Positions 53,854-63,101 of a DNA stretch of 64,000 bases are shown piece after piece. Source of the DNA: Lucinisca nassula. Its lineage: Eukaryota; Mollusca; Bivalvia; Lucinida; Lucinidae. A program made the translations under genes and the position numbers. How positions within the stretch are numbered: position 1 is the first letter of the stretch; every line of letters starts with the position of its first letter. The stretch lies in NCBI GenBank assembly GCA_963580285.1, contig OY757026.1, positions 47,423,431-47,487,430 of the forward strand. The letters run 5' to 3'. The notes beneath the pieces are model-generated. The model made no database searches. It worked only from the letters and a program-made list of their open reading frames with translations, and was not told the DNA's origin.

Positions 53854-56800
53854 TTAAAGCATATCTGAGTCTCTGAATTTTCTTTTTCTTCGTTTAGGGG
53901 TTAAAACTATATCGAGAGCACGAGATCGAATTGAATCAAGCATTTTTCTCTTGCAATAAAAATACACAAAGGCGTTCTTGCTCTGTACATAAGATTCCAT
54001 TGTGTTTTTATGTAATCTGATACCTCTGTTCACGGCCGTTACCGTTTCCTGTGTTTTCAAAACTTGCTCGAATATGCTTGTTGGGTCTACAAAATTACTT
54101 TTATTAACCCCTTTCAAACTGAATTTAACTTTTCCAATAGGCCCAGATGAGCTAACATAAGATTTCGAACATAGACAAATCATTTTCGTTCCACTCCACT
54201 CAAGTTTCACAAGACCTGGAGTTTTTGAATCAAACTTATTGTGCTCTGCACAACACAGACGACATAGAAAATTGTCTTTACTGGGACCATACATGGCGGT
54301 AGAACAATTGTGTTTCAGCCCTGTATCAAAGATTTCTCTCATTTCTGGTAAAACGCATTCATTCAATGTCGGATATGCTAGGGCGATGTAACTCGAATCG
54401 GTGTCACATTCCATGAATTCAAACTGACTTCTTCCGATAAACTTCAGCAAAAAATCATAGTAAAAACTTAATAAATACATTTTAGCATAATTCAAAATAG
54501 CAAAACCGATTTGCATTGGAAGATTCATACTGATGTTAGACTTGTTCAATTCGATCTCGTACAAATCGTCACCCAGTTCGGACAGACTTAAAAATCTAGG
54601 ATTATTCACAGCTATACAAGCTTCCCTAAAACCCGATTCGTATTTAATATTCAGAAACTTTGTACAATCGAGAATCGATCCACCGAACGCAGAATTCCCA
54701 ATAAGCTTGCATAATGAGGCTAAAACCTCTTTGTTTTTGTCTCGATCACCCTCTCTCCTAGCCACTGTCACAAAATTCACAAAGTCTGAAAAACATCTTT
54801 GCTTATTGAACTCTACGATCTCGTAAATACGTGTAACTAACAAACCGTGTTCAATATACCATTTTAGAAGAGGCGAAAACAACAATAATTTTTTGGCTCG
54901 AAGGCCAGCAACTAGCAATGTTCGTGAGGCTGTAGATAACTTATGATTTGTTGCGTGGCTCTTCATATGTTCCCCAATACTTTCAAAAGGTATATCACAA
55001 GTCACAAAAATGGGAGCAAACTCGTCATAAAAATCTCTAGGACATAAATCAGTTTTTGTTTTGAATTCGACGTCATCCCATTTGTCAGGAATTTGTATAT
55101 CCACTTCTAAAAAGCCAAAGAATTCGTCTGCAACTACGGCGTCTAAAATATTTGACATTGAACACGTTCTAGGATATTTCTGACTAAATACGGGTCGCCT
55201 GTTTTTCACAAATTGCTCGAGCTCGCTATGCTCTCTGATTTGTCGATCGAATTCGCATTGCCAAATGTAACGAACTGTATACCCAGCGTTTTCTAAATAA
55301 TTTATTCTTTCTATTGTCCTCTCATACCTTTGCTTTTGTTTATTTTTATCTTTCCATTCTATACAATTATGTCCATGAAAAAAACATCCAAGGAACTCAA
55401 AACATTCTTTAGTTTTTGGGTCGTATCCATCGACTAAAAATGGGCCAACCCTAATCTCAGTCCTATTGTTCATTTTATGCAAAATACCCCTCTTTTCCGA
55501 TACATTCACCCATTCGAGCCAATCATACATGGAGACGTATACCCTCGTTTCCTTTAACGGAACGTATTTAAAATGTTCATGCCGTCGCAAATACGGACCT
55601 GTTGGCATATATTGATCGATAGCAAATAAATAAAGACTATTGAAATCATAACCCTCGATAGCTTTGCACGGCTTGGTTGGGTTTTCTCGAATGGATGTTT
55701 TGCCAACTTCGTGGTACCTAGTCGTGATGATAGATGGGCCTCCTATTAAACTATCTTTAATTTTATCGTACAGATCTTTGTCCCTTTCGCACAGTAAAGA
55801 AAAGCTAGCACCCGAATCTAAGCCTTGTTTAAATAACATTTTTCTAGCAACTCCTGGAACAGAAACGAAATCTTTAAATACGTCTATGTTCATACCGATG
55901 AAAAATTGTCTATATGCCTCGATTGCTTTCAACATCGGACACACGTCTAACGAATTATAATATTTCAAATAGTCTCGCATCGTGCTCATGTTCTGTTTTT
56001 CCCAAACTTTTAATAGATTTGCATAATTTTGTTCCACTGAAGACAAAGGCGGACTTTTCAAGCCTAAAATATGTATAGCTTCCTCAATGCCTTTGTTTTC
56101 TTGTTCAACTAATAAACAGTAGCGTACAAATACATCATTTTCTAAAACATTCTTTTGCTTTAAACTTGAATAAAATTTCTCAGCAGGAGGTAATGAAGTT
56201 TCTTCAAGAACAGACATATGAGTGAAATATTCGTATGGGAAGAAAGCTTTATTCTCTGAAATATTAAACGTCTTCAAAAGTTTTTCGTACGATGTCCCAG
56301 GAGGCAAATAATTCACCATATCCAAAAATTTTAGTTTCTCAGTCGCAATGCAAGTATAATTGTTATTCTTTTTAATTACAAAGATTTTATCAGATTTTAT
56401 ATGTAATTCGAGATGTTTAGGTAATTTTGTCTTAACCAAATTCAGATCGTATTTCCCGCAATTAAAACCAATAACATTAAGCCTGTGACAGTAAAGATCA
56501 AATTCCCCTTTCAACCTACGAATTAACCTTAACATTTTATCTTGCACATTTTTATTCGCAACAGTTACTTCTTTGTTTTCAGAAATTTCATCATCAAAAT
56601 TACTGACTGAATCATCGTCAGCCGATTCTGCCATGCTCGTTTCATCCCAATCGTTGTATTCCACTCTAAATTCACCTTTATCATTTAATCGTTTTAAAAA
56701 CTGAGCATACACATTTTCTTTAGTGACGGCTGCAACAAAGCGTTCAGACGGTGGCTCGACGCTATTCGATTCGCCGCAAGATTGCATGAAATCTGATCTA

Positions 56801-58875
56801 GCGTCATTATTTTCATTGTCAGATGCTTCTTCATCATATCGCGAAAAACCCCACTTTTCCTCTAGTTTTTCTAACTCATCAAAAACGGACTTCCACCTGA
56901 CTTTTGCTAGATCGTAAGCTTGATCCGAAACTTTGTGCATGTGATCTATCATTTGTCTCAATAGTTTGTTTTCATCAGATTCCAAAATAAATTTTGGCTC
57001 TTCAAAACCAGTCACATTGCTAGCCATGCAAACTGAAACAGGACGATGTTTCGCCTTCCACATCGATTTTTCATCGCCTATTTCAGTTAACATGGCTTCC
57101 ATATCCCACGTTAACATCCAAGGGTAATTTTGCAATTGTGTTTCAACCGAAATTCCTATCTCATTTAATTTTTCAAAAATTGTTTTAGAAGTTGAAAAGT
57201 ACCCTCCTGGAAATTTTAAATATTTAGACTTCTCACAACTTTTCATGTGCATTGACATCTTATTTTTCCGTCTAAACAAACGATTACATAAAGTGCATTC
57301 AAACTTTTTGCAATATGCATTTATGTTCTTTACGTAACTCAGGTGATCTTCGAAAATATTTAAATTCATAACATCAGGTTTTCCGTTTGCTTTCAAAAAT
57401 ATCTCTCTAGACTTATACAGAGGCCTTACCGTTTTGTTTTGTTTCAAACTATACACATTGATGTTGATTGAAAAGCAACGTTCTAAATCAGGCATTCTAT
57501 CCAAAGTCACGAGATGAGACCTCATTCCATTCACACATGCATACTTCATCCATTGTTTATTCAACTTCTGCACCAAACGCTCACAGTCTATTTTCTTTTT
57601 AATATGATAAGCCAAACATCTGAAAAAACATAAGTGGTCTGAAAACATTAGCCCGGTACGTTTGTTTCGTTCAAAAGAAATGATACTTTTACAATTTTTA
57701 ATATACTTAGGTAAGCCTTTTGATAGTCCTAACGGATAAGACGTTTTATACACATGATAAACGACGTTAGTTAATATTACCGGTCTCCATTTAGTATTAG
57801 GGCGTTGCCGTTTTGCATATTCAGCAATGTCCAATTGAGATAAACGGATACGTAGCCTGTCTAAACCCCTTCTATTACGAATATACATAGGGACGGTCAG
57901 TAAAGTCTCATTATGATATGGTACAAAATACCTATAGTCCCCTGTGTTAATTTCTTGCAAAATTATTCCCAGAGATACGTTGACTTTAAAACAAACGTCG
58001 CTTTCTTGATAAATATTTTCGATATGCGACATCATGTCATCGACAGAAATACTGTCATCTACTGGGAAGTTATATGAAGTTTTCACATTACCTTCTGATT
58101 TGCGTTGCTTCAAAATTAAATGCCGGTGCTGCCTGTAAACGGTCTTAAGATCTTCATTAACCACCCCGTCTTGTTCCCAAGGCGGTGATGAGCCATTTTC
58201 TTTCCATGGCTCCGATTGAAAAGTTTTTTCTTTCTCTTCAGTTTGATGATGTTTTGTTTTGTGAGCATACAGTTCTTTTCTATTAAGGCAAATAGTACCA
58301 CATGCGCGACAGCGACATTTTTCACTTTTACTAGAACCCGCAATAACATGACCTCGTTCATTTTCATGCGTAACTAACGATTCAGATGACACGAAAGCTT
58401 CGTGACAAATAGGACATTCAAATGCTTTAGGGGTTTTCTCGCGAGAATGAGTTTCAGTGCGATATTTCATTTTCGAGGATTCGCCTGCATTATCATTTGA
58501 ATCTAAACATGCTTTTTTATGTTTATCAAAAAGGTATTTTCTCTTGAATTTTAACCCGCAAGAACAAACGAATGCTTTGGCTTTTTGTTTAATCGTATCG
58601 CATACACGTTTGTGCACATTAAAGTTAAATTTTCTATTGAATTTCGCTCCACACGAACAAATGAAATCTTCTTTTGTAAAGTTGTTGAAAAACTCACACG
58701 AATTATCGTGTCCATTCGCAATTAAGCGTCCACATTTATGACATAAATATTCATTTTCGGCTTCCTTACAAATGCTTTGATGCGAGTTTCTGTTGTATTT
58801 TGTTCTAAAAGTATTACTACAAAAACAACACGAAAATAACTTCTCCTCACGACCATTCTTTTTATTCTTCACCAT
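53854..58875 (-). CDS. POLB: Protein-primed family B DNA polymerase
   Basis: 1,673 residues, intact. It replicates the linear element using a protein primer. Residues ~16-210 hold several C2H2/C2HC zinc fingers (CCFCSNTFRTKYNRNSH, CSCGAKFNRKFNFNVH, CPICHEAFVSSESLVTH). Residues ~410-515 contain DHLCFFRCLAYH and later EDHLSYV, an OTU-protease-like spacing (C416, H511). A further finger follows at ~530. Exonuclease motifs are LTWDMEA (D591, E593), GFNCGKYDLN and YYNSLDV. Polymerase motifs are A YDFNSLY (D1077), B KLIGNSAFG (K1390) and C CDTDSS (D1491, D1493). Between A and B an insertion with VDGYDPKTK and EFLGCFFHGHNC resembles a nuclease-like module usual in this family. AATAAA follows the stop at 53847-53842. 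Confidence 0.95.
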   Translation of the reverse strand: MVKNKKNGREEKLFSCCFCSNTFRTKYNRNSHQSICKEAENEYLCHKCGRLIANGHDNSCEFFNNFTKEDFICSCGAKFNRKFNFNVHKRVCDTIKQKAKAFVCSCGLKFKRKYLFDKHKKACLDSNDNAGESSKMKYRTETHSREKTPKAFECPICHEAFVSSESLVTHENERGHVIAGSSKSEKCRCRACGTICLNRKELYAHKTKHHQTEEKEKTFQSEPWKENGSSPPWEQDGVVNEDLKTVYRQHRHLILKQRKSEGNVKTSYNFPVDDSISVDDMMSHIENIYQESDVCFKVNVSLGIILQEINTGDYRYFVPYHNETLLTVPMYIRNRRGLDRLRIRLSQLDIAEYAKRQRPNTKWRPVILTNVVYHVYKTSYPLGLSKGLPKYIKNCKSIISFERNKRTGLMFSDHLCFFRCLAYHIKKKIDCERLVQKLNKQWMKYACVNGMRSHLVTLDRMPDLERCFSININVYSLKQNKTVRPLYKSREIFLKANGKPDVMNLNIFEDHLSYVKNINAYCKKFECTLCNRLFRRKNKMSMHMKSCEKSKYLKFPGGYFSTSKTIFEKLNEIGISVETQLQNYPWMLTWDMEAMLTEIGDEKSMWKAKHRPVSVCMASNVTGFEEPKFILESDENKLLRQMIDHMHKVSDQAYDLAKVRWKSVFDELEKLEEKWGFSRYDEEASDNENNDARSDFMQSCGESNSVEPPSERFVAAVTKENVYAQFLKRLNDKGEFRVEYNDWDETSMAESADDDSVSNFDDEISENKEVTVANKNVQDKMLRLIRRLKGEFDLYCHRLNVIGFNCGKYDLNLVKTKLPKHLELHIKSDKIFVIKKNNNYTCIATEKLKFLDMVNYLPPGTSYEKLLKTFNISENKAFFPYEYFTHMSVLEETSLPPAEKFYSSLKQKNVLENDVFVRYCLLVEQENKGIEEAIHILGLKSPPLSSVEQNYANLLKVWEKQNMSTMRDYLKYYNSLDVCPMLKAIEAYRQFFIGMNIDVFKDFVSVPGVARKMLFKQGLDSGASFSLLCERDKDLYDKIKDSLIGGPSIITTRYHEVGKTSIRENPTKPCKAIEGYDFNSLYLFAIDQYMPTGPYLRRHEHFKYVPLKETRVYVSMYDWLEWVNVSEKRGILHKMNNRTEIRVGPFLVDGYDPKTKECFEFLGCFFHGHNCIEWKDKNKQKQRYERTIERINYLENAGYTVRYIWQCEFDRQIREHSELEQFVKNRRPVFSQKYPRTCSMSNILDAVVADEFFGFLEVDIQIPDKWDDVEFKTKTDLCPRDFYDEFAPIFVTCDIPFESIGEHMKSHATNHKLSTASRTLLVAGLRAKKLLLFSPLLKWYIEHGLLVTRIYEIVEFNKQRCFSDFVNFVTVARREGDRDKNKEVLASLCKLIGNSAFGGSILDCTKFLNIKYESGFREACIAVNNPRFLSLSELGDDLYEIELNKSNISMNLPMQIGFAILNYAKMYLLSFYYDFLLKFIGRSQFEFMECDTDSSYIALAYPTLNECVLPEMREIFDTGLKHNCSTAMYGPSKDNFLCRLCCAEHNKFDSKTPGLVKLEWSGTKMICLCSKSYVSSSGPIGKVKFSLKGVNKSNFVDPTSIFEQVLKTQETVTAVNRGIRLHKNTMESYVQSKNAFVYFYCKRKMLDSIRSRALDIVLTPKRRKRKFRDSDML

Positions 58876-58895
58876 GGTTTAAATCGTCTGGCCTT

Positions 58896-58937
58896 TTACT
58901 CGTCACCCTCTTCGATATCTTTTTCTTCTTGGTTGTC
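58896..58937 (-). CDS. PC4-like protein gene, exon 3
   Basis: The acceptor TTTATTTTTTAG is followed by 13 codons and TAA, entered in phase 0 from exon 2. It encodes an acidic tail (DNQEEKDIEEGDE). It ends only 20 bp before the polymerase ATG, so both genes probably sit on one primary transcript. The phase match and acceptor are clear, but the exon is short. Confidence 0.65.
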   Translation of the reverse strand, partial: DNQEEKDIEEGDE

Positions 58938-58998
58938 CTAAAAAATAAAAAACAATAAAACGTCTTATGGAAGCGCTATGGCAAGCGCCTTCATAGAA

Positions 58999-59165
58999 AC
59001 CTCCGTGGTGTAGTGGCTACGCTACTCACTCTGAAATCCAGGGATCGCAAGATCGAACCCGGACTTCTCCAGACATTCGGATGAGTCTTTTAAAACCGAG
59101 CTCAGGTTTCCGTATGACCTTATCTGTTGGTGGGACGTTAAACCCAAACACTCGCTCAACGCGTC
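58999..59165 (+). mobile_element. tRNA-derived SINE, family T, in intron 2
   Basis: The tRNA-like head (CCTCCGTGGTGTAGTGGCTAC, B box AAGATCGAACCC) and GTTGGTGGGACGTTAAACCC tail are complete. It lies in the intron between exons 2 and 3 of the PC4-like gene. Confidence 0.8.
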
Positions 59166-59169
59166 TTTA

Positions 59170-59761
59170 AAGTAATTTTTTTTTTTTTTTTTTTTTTATA
59201 ATTATATTTTTTTTTTTTTTCTCCTTTTACACACACAAGGAAATAAGAGCGCCGTTATCAAAAAAGACGCAACCCACTCCCTATGAAGAGAGAACAAAAG
59301 AAAAAGTGTAGGATTAGACCATTAAACAAGTCATTCTAAGATAGAAATGGATGATTGAAGTGATACACCTTCCCAACAAGCGCATGACGTAATTGTGACG
59401 TCAAATCGACGTCGGTATAACGTCAGGATCTTTTTACAACGTCACATGGACGTCTGTATGCTGGGTTCCTTGTTGAAAACTCACCGTGGTTTCCGCGCTA
59501 TCCCTGCTTTTCATCTCTTGTTGAACTGTGATATACAGCAAATCACGTTTGAATGCTCCTTCTGTACATACTAAGGCTTTCAGCTGGAAAAAAAAAAAAA
59601 AAAAAAAACATTAGACACGTATCCTCTTGTAGGTTCGCCTGTATGATAATACGCTTCATTTTATTTTTTTTTTTTTATTTTCAAAAAAAAAAAAAAAAAA
59701 TAGTGGAAGTCATATGTATATACCACAAATTCAACTAAATCATATTTATTATTATATTGTT

Positions 59762-59814
<53 letters not shown>

Positions 59815-60006
59815 TCGTCTTTTTTTTTAAACAAAAAAAAAAAAAAAACATATTGTGGGTACTCGTTAGAACGTCTTGCAAAAATTATTGAGTACATTCT
59901 AAAAAAAAATGCTTCGGTTCTAACGAGTACCTACAATATATGTTTTTTTTTTTTTTTTTTAGAATATTTTTTTTTTTTTATGTTAACCAAATAATCAAAT
60001 TTCAAA
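59170..60006. other. Intron 2 low complexity and MITE remnants
   Basis: Poly-T and poly-A runs are at 59175-59200, 59588-59608 and 59660-59700. A TA microsatellite of about 42 bp is at 59768-59811. A family-E-like GACGTC-rich piece is at 59365-59470. A palindromic family A remnant (ACATATTGTGGGTACTCGTT / AACGAGTACCTACAATATATG) is at 59848-59945. Confidence 0.6.
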
Positions 60007-60051
60007 TTAAAAAAAAAAAAAAAGATAATAATAATATAAAATAAAAATTAC

Positions 60052-60530
60052 TTTATCTTTCGGCTTATCCACATAGCCTTCGATGAAGAGTCCCCTGTCT
60101 CCCAATGTTTTGGCAACGGCGTTTGCCAACGCCATTCTTTCGTACTCGTGGACGCCAAGTATAGCTTCGTCGTATCTTTTATCAACAACTTCTCCCCAAT
60201 CTGTTTCCTCAAGACATCCCCCTTCTCCCATGTGCTGTTTTTGACTTGGATGTTTCGTAAAACATCCATGACAGTTCGATCCCAAACTTTGTAGAATTCG
60301 AATTTCCCTTTCGATTAATGCCACCTTGGCATAAAGCATAATTTCCCCTGATTTCTTCTTTAATGAAGTAGCCATTTGTGTACTGGCATCTAGGACTGCC
60401 CGTATGTCCGTCAGCATCTTGATCGGGTACCTTACACCCGTTTTCGTCGACACGCTTTGACCCGCATCGTTGCGGAATTGAACCCTTAAGTCCACAAATT
60501 GTTTACCACCAAACTTAGCGCTGTTTTGAC
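60052..60530 (-). CDS. PC4-like protein gene, exon 2
   Basis: The acceptor TTTGTTTGTTTTAG at 60531 and donor GTAATT after 60052 bound 479 nt, entered in phase 1 and left in phase 0. The first ~50 residues (KFGGKQFVDLRVQFRND, then STKTGVRYPIKMLTDI) have the strand pattern of the PC4 single-stranded-DNA-binding domain. The middle has a CHGCF pair and an acidic helix, and the end is DKPKDK. Reading on past the donor gives only low-complexity hydrophobic residues, which confirms the splice. The domain begins in exon 1 (YEIGQETFITL). Confidence 0.75.
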
Positions 60531-60677
60531 CTAAAACAAACAAACAAACAAAAAAAATCACTATCTCATTTTAAATCTCAACTGATCATATCCTTTTATT
60601 TAAAATTAAACGATATTAACCGACAAAAAATAAAACGAAGAGACTTAAACAGTTGTGCTGTACTGCGTAAAAGCTTC

Positions 60678-60885
60678 ATCTACCCCTATCTATTTCTTCA
60701 AAACCCTGAAAAGCCTGCACGTGCAAAGCGGTGCGAGTCACCCTATTGGTTTCATTGAGCGACAGGGTTTGAGATGTCATTTCATCTCAGTGTCGGGTAA
60801 AAAGTCCTACAACATTAGAAACAGTGTCTGATAAAATAACCTTTACATTGTTGACGAGGTCGTTAACCCTCAATTTATACAAATC
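60678..60885 (-). mobile_element. SINE-like repeat S in intron 1, sense on +
   Basis: It runs from CTATCTATTTCTTCAAAACC through GGTTTCATTGAGCGACAGGG to GTCGTTAACCCTC. The middle has a deletion, and divergence is higher than in most copies outside the element. Confidence 0.75.
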
Positions 60886-61039
60886 TTCAAACCCCGATAA
60901 GCGGAGACAGATTAAATGGCCTAAATAATGTTGACTAAAACGATTATCTTCTATGTAGGCAATAAAACCATTAATCTAATGTTCTAATTAGTTTGACACA
61001 CTAAACATTATCTGTTCATAAAAATAGTTTAAAACATTA

Positions 61040-61325
61040 ATACTATTAAGCATCAACGATAACACACACTTGCGATATAGTGCATTTTTTTTCTTTCACA
61101 CCCAAACTAAGTACTTTTCTGATGAAAATCTGTGATATTCTACTTATTTTTTTTCTGCAAAAATAGATTGTGGGTGCTCATTGAAGCGGTTCTAACGAGT
61201 ACCCACAACCTATGTCTTGGAACATATCTAAGAAAAAAAATGTTTACCCCAGTAAACCCCAATTTTTCTCTATATAAAGTAGGGGTTTAAGAGTGTGTCC
61301 ATTTCACGGACTTGTTCGCGTGATG
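61040..61325. mobile_element. Palindromic MITE, family A variant, in intron 1
   Basis: It begins GATAACACACACTTGCGATA, carries a shortened hairpin (ATAGATTGTGGGTGCTC / GAGTACCCACAACCTATG) and ends CACGGACTTGTTCGCGTGATG. It belongs with 6241-6522 and 27925-28201. Confidence 0.7.
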
Positions 61326-61359
61326 ATAATCTTTAGTTTAAAAAAAAAAAAGAACTTAC

Positions 61360-61705
61360 CTAGAGTGATGAAAGTTTCTTGACCGATTTCATATCTATGG
61401 TTAGCCGACATTCGAAGCCCCTCGTATCGCCGCCTTATTAGTTCTAGACGGTTGGACAGGAACACCACTCTTCTGGCCATCTCGTCTGTAAGAGTTATGG
61501 AACTCACTGTACCCTCGACACGCTTTGAGAACTGATACATAAATCCGTCAACCAACGGATCATAATAATGCTTGAAATAAGCATCAATACACTCTTCCCC
61601 AATTTGATTTTCTTCTATGTTGACGTTGTCGGGAAGCTCGAGATCATCTCCTATCTGAATCACTTGCGCCCATGTAAAACTGCAGCTAGGTTTGTCAGAC
61701 GACAT
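61360..61705 (-). CDS. PC4-like protein gene, exon 1
   Basis: The ATG at 61705-61703 opens 115 codons plus one base, ending TCTAG|GTAAGT. Combined with exons 2 and 3 the protein is 288 residues. This part (SFTWAQVIQIGDDLELPDN, then DEMARRVVFLSNRLELIRRR) is mostly helical, and the last eleven residues start the PC4-like domain. It has no membrane segment. It probably assists replication by binding single-stranded DNA, because it lies directly upstream of the polymerase and reads the same way. The family assignment is from pattern only. Confidence 0.75.
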
Positions 61706-61832
61706 AGTAATAATAAGTGTTTTTTTTTTTTATTTATTTTTTATTTATTTTGTTTCTTCAAAATTAAAATGTTTCAGAAAAAAGATCAGAAGTTGAGTTG
61801 CTTAAACACTGACAAAACTTAACAAGCCTTAA

Positions 61833-62031
61833 AATGTTCGACAAGAGATTTCCAGAAATTTTAACCGAAACGAAAGTGTTAAAATTCTGATAGCAAGGAC
61901 ACTTTTTTGCTGCGAAAACAAAATGTTTTCAGAGAACGAGCTTTATCGAAACGAAATATAAAGCTCAAGAGACTAATACTGGATAAGAGCCGCAAACCTA
62001 AAGGTTTAAATAAGAAATCCCCTGTCAACCG
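61833..62031 (+). pseudogene. Possible frameshifted basic small ORF
   Basis: An ATG at 61833 opens 18 codons ending TGA. From there the neighbouring frame stays open for about 53 codons rich in Lys and Arg, to a TGA at about 62029. This could be a broken small gene or chance in A-rich DNA. A 94-codon frame on the opposite strand covers most of the same stretch. Neither has support beyond being open. Confidence 0.2.
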
Positions 62032-62196
62032 CGTTGTGATGTGAAACATAAAAAAATCAGTGATCGCATAGCAATCCGTATGTTTTACAAACAGTAATCG
62101 AAGCTTCAAAAGTCTCTTAGCAGACCACTCAGTATCTTGTTTGCACAACGGGCTATTTATCATCTATCTAAGTCATGTCACGTTATCTCTCTCTCT

Positions 62197-62235
<39 letters not shown>

Positions 62236-62356
62236 TGCCACAGATCAATGGTACTCACTGACCGAAATTCATATCGAACTCTGCCGCCGCCAAGAAATTG
62301 TACCTCACTTAAAAAAAAAAAAATGCATATGTACTACCATAAACATTTCGTTCCAG

Positions 62357-62662
62357 TCATCGTGTTCCCCCATATAAAGCCCATCTGATTTCTTTCAATA
62401 AGTCTTCTAACGAGACGTTATAAAAATGCCCTTGATCGAATTGTTTTAAAAACGAATCCATATCAATAAAAACGCTGTCGTTACTATCGGATACAAAGAC
62501 TCTTTCTTCAGTATGTCCGTTTATTAACACATTTTCCCTAATAACCGATTGGTGCCAGGTATTTTCCATGTACCGTTCCAATTCATCGTTCAGAGCAGAA
62601 GCACTAATTCGTAACACATGTCTTATCCGATGCATGTGACGAAGTGGAACTATTATTCTCAT
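62357..62662 (-). CDS. Small right-end protein, homologous to the left-end one
   Basis: 101 residues from the ATG at 62662. It aligns with the 41016-41336 product over most of its length. ALNDELERYM matches TLNEELEQYM, NGHTEERVF matches NGEERYYC, DSVFIDMDSFLKQFD matches TSMFVDVKEFMGQYD, and the C-terminal EI helix matches. The N-terminus is more basic (RHMHRIRHVLRIS). Identity is moderate, so the duplication is not recent. It sits about 0.4 kb inside the right repeat and reads inward. The family is unknown to me. Confidence 0.6.
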   Translation of the reverse strand: MRIIVPLRHMHRIRHVLRISASALNDELERYMENTWHQSVIRENVLINGHTEERVFVSDSNDSVFIDMDSFLKQFDQGHFYNVSLEDLLKEIRWALYGGTR

Positions 62663-62904
62663 GATTATCTTTCTAATGACAACAACAACAATACATAGAA
62701 GATATCTATTAAGTCGATAGTTCCCTTTTCCCTATTGAAAACCAAAAGACGTCACCTTCGATAATTCCATGCCTGCTTCCATAAACAACCCTGATATTTT
62801 TCACAATATTTTCCTTCAGTAAACCATTTCAAGTCTAACCTGAATATATTAGCTTAATTTCCACTTTTTTTAAGAGTAAAGATATCACTGCCCATGTGGT
62901 AATA

Positions 62905-62960
62905 TCAATGAATCGGTGTCACATTCTATGAATTCAAAATGACTCCAATAAACTGGATGA
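62905..62960 (-). pseudogene. Relic of a polymerase motif-C region
   Basis: Positions 62910-62944 match 54395-54429, within this element's polymerase gene, at 33 of 35 bases in the same strand sense. On the minus strand they encode FEFIECDTDS, the catalytic motif C with one substitution relative to the intact gene. Similarity fades on both sides and no other polymerase motif is nearby, so it is a non-functional fragment of a related polymerase gene. Confidence 0.7.
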
Positions 62961-63051
62961 AAAAAAAAAAAATGAAAGTACAATGTACTCATATTTCGGA
63001 CCGGCACCCATACGTCCTCACTTTCTACCTACGTGAACCAGTAGGGATGGG

Positions 63052-63054
<3 letters not shown>

Positions 63055-63098
<44 letters not shown>
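63055..63098. repeat. GA microsatellite inside the right terminal repeat
   Basis: About 21 GA units directly abut the conserved part of the right terminal repeat. The left end has pyrimidine-rich and CA-rich sequence at the equivalent place. Confidence 0.9.

Positions 63099-63101
<3 letters not shown>

Noticed and set aside
60007..60561. Single-exon 184-residue gene
   Set aside because: Its N-terminus (pyrimidine tract) and C-terminus (poly-T) are intronic. The real coding part is exon 2 of the three-exon gene.
61879..62163. 94-codon minus-strand frame between the PC4-like gene and the right-end gene
   Set aside because: No recognisable domain. The opposite strand holds an equally plausible broken basic frame, so I list only the latter and with low confidence.
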